From positions 1 through 64,000 of the forward strand of contig JBJEHU010000006.1 of the NCBI GenBank assembly GCA_051876355.1: a stretch of 64,000 nucleotides of DNA, read 5' to 3'. This DNA is from Olsenella_L sp051876355 (GTDB lineage: Bacteria; Actinomycetota; Coriobacteriia; Coriobacteriales; Atopobiaceae). Shown piece by piece: positions 42,530-50,837 of this stretch. The notes under the pieces were generated by a model, which did no database searches, was not told where the DNA came from, and saw only the letters and a program-made list of their open reading frames with translations. How positions within the stretch are numbered: the first letter of the stretch is position 1; each line of letters begins with the position of its first letter. Position numbers and translations under genes: made by a program.

Positions 42530-43708
42530 ATGATTGTACTTGTCATCAACGCTGGCAGCTCTTCTTTGAAGTATCAGCTGCTCGACACGAAGACCCGTGA
42601 AGTCTACGCCAAGGGCAACTGCGAGCGCATCGGTATCGATGGCTCCTTCATCGGCCACGAGGAGCGTGGCGGCGAGAAGCAGAAGCTCGAGGTTGCGCTT
42701 CCCGATCACAAGACGGCTGTGAAGCATGTCTTCGATATCCTGGCCGAGGCCGGCTTCGATACGGACAAGATTCAGGGCATCGGCCACCGCGTCGTTCAGG
42801 GCGGCTGGTACTTCCCCGAGTCCAAGGTCGTCACCGACGAGACCCTCTCCTGGGTCCGCGAGGTCGCACCTCTTGCACCGCTTCACAACTACGCCGAGGC
42901 CGACGTTATCGAGATCTGCCGCGAGATGTTCCCCTCCATTGGCAATGTGATCGTCGCCGACACGTCCTTCCACTACAACATGCCTGAGAAGGCATGGCGC
43001 TATGCTCTGCCGCGCGACGTCGTCGACAAGCTCCATATCCGCAAGTACGGCGCACACGGCACCTCGCATCGCTACATCTGGAAGGAGACCTCCGAGTTCC
43101 TGAAGGGCGACGTGCACAAGCTCGTCTCCTGCCACCTCGGCTCCGGCGCTTCCCTTTCCGCTATCGAGGATGGCCATGATATGGATACCACGATGGGCCT
43201 TACGCCGCTTGATGGCCTGATCATGGGCACCCGCTGCGGTACGATCGACCCGGCTACGGTCTGCTACCTCCAGCGTGTCGGCGGCTACTCGGTCGACGAG
43301 GTCGACACGATGATGAACAAGCAGTCCGGCCTGCTTGCACTTTCTGGCGTCTCTTCTGACTCCCGCGACATCGAGGCTGGTGCCGAGAAGGGCGACAAGA
43401 ACTGCCAGATGGCACTCGAGATGTTCTACTACCGCACGAGCCAGCTCATCGCCGAGATGGCACAGTCCATGCACGGCTTCGACACGATGGTCTTCACGGC
43501 CGGCATCGGCGAGAATTCGGCAGAGATGCGCTACGGCGTTGCTCACGAGCTCGAGTGGCTCGGTGTCAAGATCGACCCCGAGAAGAACGCAGTGCGCTCC
43601 GGCGACCCGCGCATCATCTCGACGGACGACTCTTCCGTCAAGGTCCTCGTCGTCCCGACGAACGAGGAGCTCATGATTGCCCTCGACGTCGAGGCGCTCC
43701 TCGGCTAA
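42530..43708 (+). CDS. ackA: Acetate kinase
   Basis: Makes ATP and acetate from acetyl phosphate. 392 residues: VLVINAGSSSLKYQL (start), GHRVVQGG, APLHNYAEADVI variant of the 'APLHNP' motif, DTSFHYNMPEKAWRYALP, HGTSHRYI, and GFDTMVFTAGIGENSAEMR. GAGAGGAG precedes ATG 42530. Unlike many bacteria, its partner pta is not adjacent but about 4 kb away on the other strand. Confidence 0.97.
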   Translation: MIVLVINAGSSSLKYQLLDTKTREVYAKGNCERIGIDGSFIGHEERGGEKQKLEVALPDHKTAVKHVFDILAEAGFDTDKIQGIGHRVVQGGWYFPESKVVTDETLSWVREVAPLAPLHNYAEADVIEICREMFPSIGNVIVADTSFHYNMPEKAWRYALPRDVVDKLHIRKYGAHGTSHRYIWKETSEFLKGDVHKLVSCHLGSGASLSAIEDGHDMDTTMGLTPLDGLIMGTRCGTIDPATVCYLQRVGGYSVDEVDTMMNKQSGLLALSGVSSDSRDIEAGAEKGDKNCQMALEMFYYRTSQLIAEMAQSMHGFDTMVFTAGIGENSAEMRYGVAHELEWLGVKIDPEKNAVRSGDPRIISTDDSSVKVLVVPTNEELMIALDVEALLG

Positions 43709-43734
43709 TCGCCCAGGTTCATATGATCCTGAAC

Positions 43735-43770
43735 AAGGCGGAGCTTCCTCCGGGAGGCTCCGCCTTTCTT
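43735..43770 (+). terminator. Terminator of ackA
   Basis: AAGGCGGAGC/GCTCCGCCTT with an inner CCTCC/GGAGG pairing (43735-43766), followed by TCTT. Confidence 0.8.
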
Positions 43771-43860
43771 ATGGCTTCTTGGCTCGGATGCTGGAGGCCA
43801 ATGTTTATAGAAGAGCCGATAGCCCGCCTCCATTGGCCGGCTGCCGAAGCATCAGAGGCT

Positions 43861-43876
43861 ATAGATAGATAGATAG
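43861..43876. repeat. ATAG tetranucleotide repeat
   Basis: Four exact copies of ATAG upstream of the small membrane gene. Short, but AT-rich for this genome. Confidence 0.6.
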
Positions 43877-43974
43877 ACTGAAACCTGTACATGAGCTGAA
43901 TGCATATTTACATATCGCAGCCGCGCACTTCTCTTTTCCGACAGCCGCATCCACCCCTGCACGGAGGCAGAAGC

Positions 43975-44187
43975 ATGAAGAAGGAAACGCGTGACACGGT
44001 CATCTTGCTCGTAGTGATAAGCGTGAATCTGGCGTGTGGCTGCGGGCTTCTGATTGCGGAGTTGGCAGGCGACATCCCCGCTGGATTTGCAGATGTCCGT
44101 CCCTGGAGGTATGTCGGCGATATCTGCAGCATCATCAGTGTCTTCATCTTCCGGTCACTGTGGAAGAGACTTCCAAAGAAGAGCTGA
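43975..44187 (+). CDS. Small two-helix membrane protein
   Basis: 70 residues beginning MKKETRDTVILLVV. Two membrane helices (about 8-30 and about 48-62, VGDICSIISVFIFRSLW) end in a basic RLPKKS tail. GGAGG lies 7 nt before ATG 43975. The 25 codons before it in frame have no ribosome site. No family recognised. Confidence 0.6.
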   Translation: MKKETRDTVILLVVISVNLACGCGLLIAELAGDIPAGFADVRPWRYVGDICSIISVFIFRSLWKRLPKKS

Positions 44188-44250
44188 AGCCTGACACCGG
44201 ATCAGGGGCGCGCTGGCGTGCAGCCAGGATAAGTGCTTCTCAGGCATGAA

Positions 44251-44294
44251 AGCAGGGGCCCGGTCCGGACGAGTTCCGGCGCCAGGCCCCTGCT
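44251..44294 (-). terminator. Large hairpin, probable terminator of the epimerase gene
   Basis: AGCAGGGGCC (44251-44260) pairs with GGCCCCTGCT (44285-44294), with an inner CCGGA/TCCGG stem. On the minus strand TTTC follows. Confidence 0.6.
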
Positions 44295-44361
44295 GCGTAT
44301 CTCCGATATGAGATGGAGGCTGCGCTGATGTCCTGCTCGGAAGCAGCCTTCCTGATGCCTC

Positions 44362-45243
44362 CTAGAACGGACGGATTGTGAAGGTGCGGGAGAGCTCTTC
44401 TCCTGGCTCGAGGAAGAGCATGCCGCGCTTCTTCTCGAACTCGTCGGTCTCGTCCTTGGCGGCAGCGACACCGACCCAGGGCTCGACCGCGACGAAGGGC
44501 GCATCGTTCTCGGCAGACCAGACGCCGAGATAGGGGAAGCCGTCGAAGGAAAGCTCGACGCCGTGGCCGGACTTTGTGCCGGCAAGCTGGACGCGGCTCT
44601 CAGGAACATCGTGGAACGTGAGCGTGAGATAGCGCTCGAAGAGGCCATGCGTGAGCGGGAGCGTATCGGAAGTGCCAAGCGAAGACATCTGGCCGAAGTC
44701 CTCAAGGCCCTCTGTGTCGATGGCTGCGGTCTCGATATCCCAGGGCTCCGCAAAGCGGAGCTCGTAGTCTTCGAAGGACTCATTCGTGCCAGGCACCGGC
44801 ACATTGAAAGCAGGGTGTCCGCCGAGCGTGAAGGGGAGTGTCACGGTGCCCGGGTTCTTCACGGTGTAGGTCTGGGAGAGCTTGTCTCCGTCCACGGCGT
44901 ACGTCATCTCGAGCACCCAGTCGTAGGGGAAGCTCTTCTTCGTCTCATCGGTCGACTCCACATGGAACGTGACGGACGTATCGTCCTTCTTCGCAACCTC
45001 ATGCTCCATATTGCGGGCCAGACCATGGCGGGAAAGATGGATATCGCCCTGGGCGCTCGTGGCAAAGCCGTTCCTGAGCACGCCGACAATCGGGAAGAGG
45101 ATCGGAGCGCAGCGGGGCCACCACTTCGGGTCTCTCTGCCAGAGGTACTCGTTTCCATCGAGCGCGAGGCTCATGAGCTGAGCGCCGTGGGAGTCAATGG
45201 ATGCAGAAAGCGGACCGGAAGAGATTGTTTCGATGGTGCTCAT
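44362..45243 (-). CDS. Aldose 1-epimerase family protein
   Basis: 293 residues of the GalM-like (LacX/YeaD) group. ISSGPLSASIDSHGAQLMSL at the start, CAPILFPIVGVLRNG (about 48), and LGGHPAFNVPVPG (about 140, with the catalytic His) are present. The LacX subgroup acts on sugar or sugar-phosphate anomers of unknown identity. The ATG is preceded by GGAGCTGCCCC. Upstream is the pckA control region, divergent. Confidence 0.85.
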   Translation of the reverse strand: MSTIETISSGPLSASIDSHGAQLMSLALDGNEYLWQRDPKWWPRCAPILFPIVGVLRNGFATSAQGDIHLSRHGLARNMEHEVAKKDDTSVTFHVESTDETKKSFPYDWVLEMTYAVDGDKLSQTYTVKNPGTVTLPFTLGGHPAFNVPVPGTNESFEDYELRFAEPWDIETAAIDTEGLEDFGQMSSLGTSDTLPLTHGLFERYLTLTFHDVPESRVQLAGTKSGHGVELSFDGFPYLGVWSAENDAPFVAVEPWVGVAAAKDETDEFEKKRGMLFLEPGEELSRTFTIRPF

Positions 45244-45388
45244 GGGGCAGCTCCTTCAGGAATCGGATGCAGATGCATCAATCATAGCGCCAGGCATCGG
45301 AAAGGCTGCAATGCGCTCGCGGACGGGTGAGAGGGGAGCCTGGGTGGGCTGTCTTTCGGGACAGCACAGATGTGGCATGTCCAATTCG

Positions 45389-45418
45389 GCGGATTGTCGC
45401 TTCGGGAGGACAATCCGC
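45389..45418. promoter_or_regulatory. Perfect 10-bp inverted repeat before pckA
   Basis: GCGGATTGTC (45389-45398) and GACAATCCGC (45409-45418), 10-nt loop. The arm GACAATCCGC also occurs alone at 43-52. Could be an operator or a terminator-like stem followed by TTTC. Confidence 0.5.
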
Positions 45419-45477
45419 TTTCAGAGCGGGTAAGAATATGCTTTGTGGATATCAAATTGAAGCAGTCCACACATGAC

Positions 45478-45489
45478 GGAAACGCTTCC
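45478..45489. promoter_or_regulatory. cre-like box upstream of pckA
   Basis: GGAAACGCTTCC matches its own reverse complement at 10 of 12 positions and has the central CG of LacI/CcpA-type operators. It lies about 40 bp before the candidate -10. Confidence 0.4.
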
Positions 45490-45502
45490 AGCATGTTAAC
45501 GA

Positions 45503-45533
45503 TTGGATGCGAAAATCTGGATTCCGCTAGAAT
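45503..45533 (+). promoter_or_regulatory. Candidate pckA promoter
   Basis: TTGGAT (45503-45508) and TAGAAT (45528-45533) with a long 19-bp spacer. Transcription would begin about 60 nt before the GTG start. Confidence 0.35.
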
Positions 45534-45600
45534 TTTATGTGGTCGTTTCAAGGATGGTCTATCTGCGTGCAAGGTGCACGCACTGTTAGGAGGATGGATC

Positions 45601-47199
45601 GTGATCGAAGAAGAGCTTGCACACTGCGGCCTTGCCGCACACGAAGGCAAGGTGCTGGTCGACGCTGCTCCTGCCGTGCTTGTGGAAGAGGCTCTGAAGA
45701 ACGGCGAGGGCGAGCTGACCTCGACGGGCGCTTTTGCAGTCTATACCGGAAAGTACACCGGCCGTTCCCCGAAGGACCGCTTCATCGTCGATACGCCCGA
45801 CGTGCATGACAAGATCGCCTGGGGCACGGTCAACATGCCCATGAGCGTCGAGGGCTATAAGCACATCAAGGAGAAGATCTGCTCCTATCTCGCAAAGCGC
45901 GACAACCTCTATGTGATTCACGCCTATGCAGGTGCGAACAGGAAGTATGCCCGCAAGTTCGAGGTCGTCTGCGAGCTTGCAAGCCAGGCCCTGTTCTCGA
46001 AGCAGCTCCTCGTCCGTCCGAACGAGGAAGAGCTTGCCGCTTATGGCATGCCGGACTTCACGGTCCTTGCTGCTCCGGGCTGCAAGTGCGATCCTGCTGT
46101 CGATGGCACGCACTCCGAGGCCTGCATCCTCATCAACTTCCAGGAGCATGAGATCCTCGTGCTCGGTTCCCGCTACTCGGGCGAGATCAAGAAGTCGGTC
46201 TTCTCGACGATGAACTTCCTGACGGTCGAGGAGAACAACATCCTGCCGATGCACTCCTCCGTGAACAAGGACCCGAAGACCGGCGAGACCGCAGTCTTCT
46301 TCGGCCTTTCCGGCACCGGCAAGACGACGCTTTCTGCCGACCCGAAGCGTGTCCTTGTCGGCGACGACGAGCATGCCTGGGCAGACGACGGCGTCTTCAA
46401 TTTCGAGGGCGGCTGCTATGCCAAGTGCATCCGCATCTCTCCTGAGACCGAGCCCGACATCTTCAACGCCATCAAGTTCGGTTCCGTCTGCGAGAATGTC
46501 GTCCTCGACGACAAGCGTGTTGCCGACTACGACGATGCGAAGTACACGGAGAACACCCGTGTCGCCTACCCGATCGAGAACATCCCGAACTCTGATCCTT
46601 CGGGCTGCGGCAAGGTCCCCTCTGTCGTCATCTTCCTGACGGCCGATGCCTTCGGCGTCCTGCCGCCGATCTCCCGTCTTGACCGCAATGGCGCCATGTA
46701 TCACTTCATCTCCGGCTTTACGTCGAAGGTCGCCGGCACCGAGCGCGGCATCACCGAGCCGCAGCCGACATTCTCGACGCTCTTCGGCGAGCCGTTCATG
46801 CCGCTCAACCCGCTCATCTATGCCCAGATGTTCGGAGAGCGCATGGAGCGCTACGGCACCCGCGTCTATCTCGTGAACACCGGCTGGACCGGTGGCCCTT
46901 ACGGCACAGGCAAGCGCATGAAGCTTGCCTACACCCGTGCCATGGTGACCGCTGCTCTCAATGGCTCGATCGAGAACGCCGAGTTCGTGCACGACAAGGT
47001 CTTCAATGTCGACGTCCCGCAGACGATCGAGGGTGTGCCTTCCGAGCTCCTGAACCCGCGCGACACGTGGGCAGATCCTGTTGCCTACGATGCAGCTGCA
47101 AGGAAGCTTGCCTCCATGTTCGAGGAGAACTGCGCCAAGAAGTATCCGGACATGGCTCCCGAGGTCAAGGCAGCAGGCCCCTGCTCCACGGCAGAATAG
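45601..47199 (+). CDS. pckA: Phosphoenolpyruvate carboxykinase (ATP)
   Basis: Interconverts oxaloacetate+ATP and PEP+CO2+ADP; in fermenters it often runs toward oxaloacetate for succinate or anaplerosis. 532 residues from GTG 45601, which has AGGAGG 7 nt upstream; the 77-codon upstream frame is not homologous. TGKYTGRSPKDRFIVDT (about 47), the kinase loop FFGLSGTGKTTLSADPKR (about 233-250) and LVGDDEHAWADDGVFNFEGG are typical of the ATP class. Confidence 0.96.
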   Translation: MIEEELAHCGLAAHEGKVLVDAAPAVLVEEALKNGEGELTSTGAFAVYTGKYTGRSPKDRFIVDTPDVHDKIAWGTVNMPMSVEGYKHIKEKICSYLAKRDNLYVIHAYAGANRKYARKFEVVCELASQALFSKQLLVRPNEEELAAYGMPDFTVLAAPGCKCDPAVDGTHSEACILINFQEHEILVLGSRYSGEIKKSVFSTMNFLTVEENNILPMHSSVNKDPKTGETAVFFGLSGTGKTTLSADPKRVLVGDDEHAWADDGVFNFEGGCYAKCIRISPETEPDIFNAIKFGSVCENVVLDDKRVADYDDAKYTENTRVAYPIENIPNSDPSGCGKVPSVVIFLTADAFGVLPPISRLDRNGAMYHFISGFTSKVAGTERGITEPQPTFSTLFGEPFMPLNPLIYAQMFGERMERYGTRVYLVNTGWTGGPYGTGKRMKLAYTRAMVTAALNGSIENAEFVHDKVFNVDVPQTIEGVPSELLNPRDTWADPVAYDAAARKLASMFEENCAKKYPDMAPEVKAAGPCSTAE

Positions 47200-47221
47200 G
47201 GAAGAGCCAACAACTGTTCTG

Positions 47222-47250
47222 GGAGGGTCCCTTCGGGGACCCTCCTTCTT
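47222..47250 (+). terminator. Terminator of pckA
   Basis: GGAGGGTCCC/GGGACCCTCC with a TTCG tetraloop, followed by TTCTTT. Confidence 0.9.
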
Positions 47251-47274
47251 TATGCGTCAGCATTTCGCGGCATG

Positions 47275-47306
47275 AAAAAAGGAGGCCCCGGCGAAGCGGA
47301 GCCTCC
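47275..47306 (-). terminator. Terminator of pta
   Basis: On the minus strand GGAGGCTCCG and CGGGGCCTCC form a stem over CTTCGC, followed by TTTTTT (47280-47275). Confidence 0.88.
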
Positions 47307-47327
47307 AAGAAGGTGTGTGGCGAGAAG

Positions 47328-48305
47328 CTACTCTGCCATCTGTGCCTGGACAGCGGTGATTGCGACGACGCCCACGATGTCGGATGCGGAGCAGCCGCGG
47401 GACAGGTCGTTCACCGGCTTTGCGATGCCCTGAAGGATCGGGCCATAGGCCTCGGCGCCAGCGAAGCGCTGGACAAGCTTGTAGCCGATGTTGCCGGCCT
47501 CGAGATCCGGGAAGACGAGGACATTGGCATATCCTGCGACCTCGGAGCCCGGTGCCTTGAGCTGGGCTACGGACGGCACGAGGGCAGCGTCGAGCTGCAG
47601 GTCGCCGTCGAGGGCAAGCTCGGGGTTCTTCTCCTGAGCAAGCTTCGTTGCCTCCTGGACCTTCGTCGGGATGTCGCCCTTTGCGGAGCCCTTCGTGGAG
47701 AAGGAAAGCATAGCGACCTTCGGCTCGGAGCTCATGTACTTCTTCCAGGACTCGGCAGAGGCAAGAGCGATCTCGGAGAGCTCTTCTGCGGTCGGTGCGA
47801 TATTGAGGCCGCAGTCAGCGAAGAGCAGCGTGCCGTTGTCGCCGTACTCAGCCTTGTCCGTGCACATGATGAAGAAGGCAGAGACGAGCTTCGTGCCCGG
47901 AGCGGTCTTCAGGATCTGGAGGGCAGGACGAAGGGTGTTGGCCGTGGAATGGCAGGCGCCGGACACGAGGCCGTCGGCATCTCCAGCCTTGACCATCATC
48001 GTGCCGAAGTAGGTGTTATCATCCATCTGCTTCCTGGCATCCTCGAGCGTGACGCCCTTCTTCTTGCGGAGCTCGGCGAAGAGCTCGGCGTAGGCTTCAT
48101 GCTTCTCTGCGGTCTTGGGGTCGATGACCTCGACGCCCTCGACAGAGATCTTGCTCGGGTCGCCGAGGATGATGAGCTTGGCAAGGCCCTCCTTCACGAT
48201 CTCCTTTGCTGCCTCGATCGTGCGGGGATCCTCGCCCTCAGGCAGGACGATGGTCTTGAGGTCGGACTTGGCCTTCTGCTTCATGCGGTCTAGAAAGCTG
48301 CTCAT
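47328..48305 (-). CDS. pta: Phosphate acetyltransferase
   Basis: Acetyl-CoA to acetyl phosphate, upstream of acetate kinase. 325 residues, short PTA form. TIVLPEGEDPRTIEAAKEIV (about 19), GLVSGACHSTANTLRPALQI (about 133) and a C-terminal KLVQRFAGAEAYGPILQGIA, KPVNDLSRGCSASDIV are diagnostic. ATG 48305 has GAAGGAG 6 nt upstream. Preceded by a near-consensus promoter with a palindromic box just downstream of its start point. Confidence 0.96.
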   Translation of the reverse strand: MSSFLDRMKQKAKSDLKTIVLPEGEDPRTIEAAKEIVKEGLAKLIILGDPSKISVEGVEVIDPKTAEKHEAYAELFAELRKKKGVTLEDARKQMDDNTYFGTMMVKAGDADGLVSGACHSTANTLRPALQILKTAPGTKLVSAFFIMCTDKAEYGDNGTLLFADCGLNIAPTAEELSEIALASAESWKKYMSSEPKVAMLSFSTKGSAKGDIPTKVQEATKLAQEKNPELALDGDLQLDAALVPSVAQLKAPGSEVAGYANVLVFPDLEAGNIGYKLVQRFAGAEAYGPILQGIAKPVNDLSRGCSASDIVGVVAITAVQAQMAE

Positions 48306-48359
48306 TTGTTCTCCTTCTGAGAGGCCAGCCGCATATGGGCTGTTTGTATGCTTCTCGCC

Positions 48360-48367
48360 AAACGTTT
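48360..48367. promoter_or_regulatory. cre-like palindrome in the pta leader
   Basis: AAACGTTT is a perfect palindrome within CCAAACGTTTCC, about 10-18 bp downstream of the predicted pta start point, a roadblock position. Confidence 0.4.
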
Positions 48368-48384
48368 CCGTCATGGACCTCTAC

Positions 48385-48413
48385 ATTATAGGGTCGCGTG
48401 CTAGAATCTTCAA
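48385..48413 (-). promoter_or_regulatory. pta promoter
   Basis: Minus strand: TTGAAG (48413-48408), 17 bp, perfect TATAAT (48390-48385). Confidence 0.75.
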
Positions 48414-48421
48414 AGATTAAG

Positions 48422-48449
48422 CCCCTGTACGCGCAATATTGCGTAGGGG
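48422..48449. promoter_or_regulatory. Hairpin with CGCAATATTGCG core upstream of glf
   Basis: CCCC-TG-TACGC pairs with GCGTA-GGGG around a GCAATATT loop. The 12-bp core (48432-48443) is itself a perfect palindrome. It lies 60 nt before glf. Confidence 0.45.
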
Positions 48450-48508
48450 AGCTGCGCTTTGTTATATCAGGCATGCAAGCGGCCGCTAGGGCCAGTCAGT
48501 GAGGGTGT

Positions 48509-49708
48509 ATGAATATCGCACATGGTCTGCCGGACAATTTCAATGCTGACAGCTACGACGTCCTCGTCGTCGGTGCGGGTTATGCAGGAGCTGTATGTGC
48601 CCGCCGTCTTGCCGAGGCGCTGAACTTCAAGGTCTGCATCGTCGAGCGCCGCGACCACATCGCCGGCAACGCCTATGACTACGAGGACGAGGCAGGCATC
48701 CTGGTCCACAAGTATGGTCCGCATATCTACCATACGTACAACGACCGCGTGCATGACTTCCTGTCCCGCTTTACCGAGTGGACGGACTACCAGCACAAGG
48801 TGCTCGCGAACATCCATGGCACGCTCATGCCGGTGCCGTTCAACCACCAGTCGCTTAAGCTTGCCTTCGGCGAGGAGAAGGGCGAGCATCTCTACCGCAA
48901 GCTCGTCGCGACGTTCGGCCAGGACAAGAAGGTCCCCATCCTCGAGCTCCGCGAGAAGAACGATCCTGAGCTTGCCGAGGTGGCAGACTACGTCTATGAG
49001 AATGTCTTCCTGCACTACACGATGAAGCAGTGGGGAAAGACTCCCGACCAGATCGATCCTGCTGTCATGGGCCGCGTGCCGGTCTTCGTCGGCGACGATG
49101 ACCGCTACTTCCCGCAGGCACCGCATCAGGGCATGCCGAAGGACGGCTACACGAAGCTCTTCGAGAACATGCTGAACCATGACCTGATCGACGTCTTCCT
49201 CGATGTCGATGTCCGCTCCATCATGCAGCTCACCGATACCTCTGTCGTCGTGTGCGGCAAGCCCTATGGCGGAGAGGTCATCTACACGGGCGCTCTTGAC
49301 GAGCTCTTCGGCTTCGACGAGGGCCCGCTGCCGTACCGCACGGTCGACATGGTCTTCGAGACGCTTCCTGAGGACCAGTTCCAGCCGGTCGGCACCGTGA
49401 ACTACACGGTCTCCGAGAACTTCACGCGCATCACGGAGTTCAAGAACATGACGGGCCAGGTCGTGCCGGGCAAGACGACGATCATGCGTGAGTACTCGAG
49501 GACGTATCTTCCGGGCGTCGGCGAGACCCCGTATTACGTCATCAACGAGCCTGAGAACATCGAGCTCTACCATGGCTACCGCGACCGCGTCGCGAAGCTC
49601 GTGAACTTCCATCCGGTGGGCAGGCTTGCAGAGTACCGCTACTACGATATGGACGGCGTGACGGCATCTGCTCTCGAGCTTTCCGACGAGATCATTGCCC
49701 ATCATTAG
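48509..49708 (+). CDS. glf: UDP-galactopyranose mutase
   Basis: FAD enzyme converting UDP-Galp to UDP-Galf for cell-surface galactofuranose. 399 residues: dinucleotide loop DVLVVGAGYAGAVCARRLAE (about 13-32), RRDHIAGNAYDYEDEAGILV, KYGPHIYHTYNDRV, and FNHQSLKLAFG. The C-terminal EYSRTYLPGVGETPYYVINEP includes conserved substrate-site residues. GAGGG lies before the ATG. Followed 7 nt later by a glycosyltransferase gene. Confidence 0.96.
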   Translation: MNIAHGLPDNFNADSYDVLVVGAGYAGAVCARRLAEALNFKVCIVERRDHIAGNAYDYEDEAGILVHKYGPHIYHTYNDRVHDFLSRFTEWTDYQHKVLANIHGTLMPVPFNHQSLKLAFGEEKGEHLYRKLVATFGQDKKVPILELREKNDPELAEVADYVYENVFLHYTMKQWGKTPDQIDPAVMGRVPVFVGDDDRYFPQAPHQGMPKDGYTKLFENMLNHDLIDVFLDVDVRSIMQLTDTSVVVCGKPYGGEVIYTGALDELFGFDEGPLPYRTVDMVFETLPEDQFQPVGTVNYTVSENFTRITEFKNMTGQVVPGKTTIMREYSRTYLPGVGETPYYVINEPENIELYHGYRDRVAKLVNFHPVGRLAEYRYYDMDGVTASALELSDEIIAHH

Positions 49709-49715
49709 GGGGAAT

Positions 49716-50750
49716 ATGCGCAAGACGATAACGTTCGGCATTCCCTGCTACAACTCTGCCGAGTACATGGACCACTGCATCTCGTCCATCCTCGATGGAT
49801 CGGGACGTGCCGACGACGTGCAGATCGTGATCGTGGACGACGGATCGGTGAAGGACAACACGGCACAGAAGGCCGACGAATGGCAGGAGCGCTATCCTGA
49901 CATCATCAAGGCCGTGCACCAGCCGAACGGCGGCCATGGCATCGCCGTGCTCTCCGGCCTCAAGAACGCCGACGGCGTCTACTACAAGGTCGTTGACTCC
50001 GATGACTGGCTGGACGCAGACGCGCTCCAGGCGCTGCTGGGGAAGCTCCGCGAGTTCATCGAGACGGATACCCGTGTCGACCTCGTGATTACGAACTATG
50101 TGTACGAGCACGTAGAGGATGGCAAGCAGAATGTCGTGGACTACGGCTTCGCGCTGCCGAAGGCCAAGGTCATGGGCTGGGACCAGATCGGCCACTTCAA
50201 CATGAGCCAGAACCTCCTCATGCACTCGCTCTGCTACCGCACGGACATCCTGCGCCAGGGCGGTATCCCCATGCCGGCGCATACGTTCTACGTGGACAAC
50301 ATCTACGCCTATGTGCCGCTGCCGCGCTGCGAGACACTCTACTATCTCGACGTGGACCTCTACCGCTACTTCATCGGCCGCGAGGACCAGTCCGTGAACG
50401 AGTCGGTCATGACGAGCAGGATCGACCAGCAGCTCAGGATCACGCGCATCATGATGCATTCCTACCACCTGTACGACGATATCAAGTCGCGCAAGCTCAG
50501 GAACTACATGCTGAACTACTTCACGCTCATGATGGCAGTGTGCTCGATCTTCTCGAAGCTCTCTGACAAGCCGGGTGCCGAAGACAACCTCAAGGCTATC
50601 TGGTGCGAGCTCCAGCACTACGACGAAAAGATGTATTCGAGGGCACGCCGCGGTCTCGTGGGCATCGCGACGAACTTCCCGACCGAGACCGGCAAGAAGG
50701 TCACGATCGGCATCTACCACATCGCCCAGAAGCTCGTGAAGTTCAACTGA
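49716..50750 (+). CDS. Family 2 glycosyltransferase
   Basis: 344 residues, GT-A fold. TFGIPCYNSAEYMDHCISSI, VDDGSVKDNT, and YKVVDSDDWLDADALQALL with the D-x-D site are clear. ATG 49716 is preferred, with AGGGGG 4-9 nt upstream; the alternative start inside glf has no ribosome site. Acceptor unknown. Pairing with glf suggests galactofuranose transfer in a capsule, teichoic-like or glycolipid polymer. Confidence 0.92.
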   Translation: MRKTITFGIPCYNSAEYMDHCISSILDGSGRADDVQIVIVDDGSVKDNTAQKADEWQERYPDIIKAVHQPNGGHGIAVLSGLKNADGVYYKVVDSDDWLDADALQALLGKLREFIETDTRVDLVITNYVYEHVEDGKQNVVDYGFALPKAKVMGWDQIGHFNMSQNLLMHSLCYRTDILRQGGIPMPAHTFYVDNIYAYVPLPRCETLYYLDVDLYRYFIGREDQSVNESVMTSRIDQQLRITRIMMHSYHLYDDIKSRKLRNYMLNYFTLMMAVCSIFSKLSDKPGAEDNLKAIWCELQHYDEKMYSRARRGLVGIATNFPTETGKKVTIGIYHIAQKLVKFN

Positions 50751-50777
50751 TCTATCGAGCTGTCCGATGCAAGAAAA

Positions 50778-50813
50778 GGAAGGCGCCTGTCCACAGGACG
50801 GGCGCCTTCCTTC
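50778..50813 (+). terminator. Terminator of glf-GT2
   Basis: GGAAGGCGCC (50778-50787) pairs with GGCGCCTTCC (50801-50810), then TTC. Confidence 0.75.
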
Positions 50814-50837
50814 ATCTGGTGCAGATACATGGCTTGC

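Larger units (their letters stand above)
45244..45600. other. Divergent control region of the epimerase and pckA genes
   Basis: 357 bp. An open frame runs through it into pckA from 45370, but it lacks homology and a ribosome site, so I treat it as leader. It contains a perfect 10-bp inverted repeat, a cre-like box and a candidate promoter, listed separately. Confidence 0.6.

Noticed and set aside
45370..45600. 77-residue N-terminal extension of PEP carboxykinase
   Set aside because: Not homologous to the family, no ribosome site at its start, and it would cross the hairpin and promoter; AGGAGG fixes the start at 45601.
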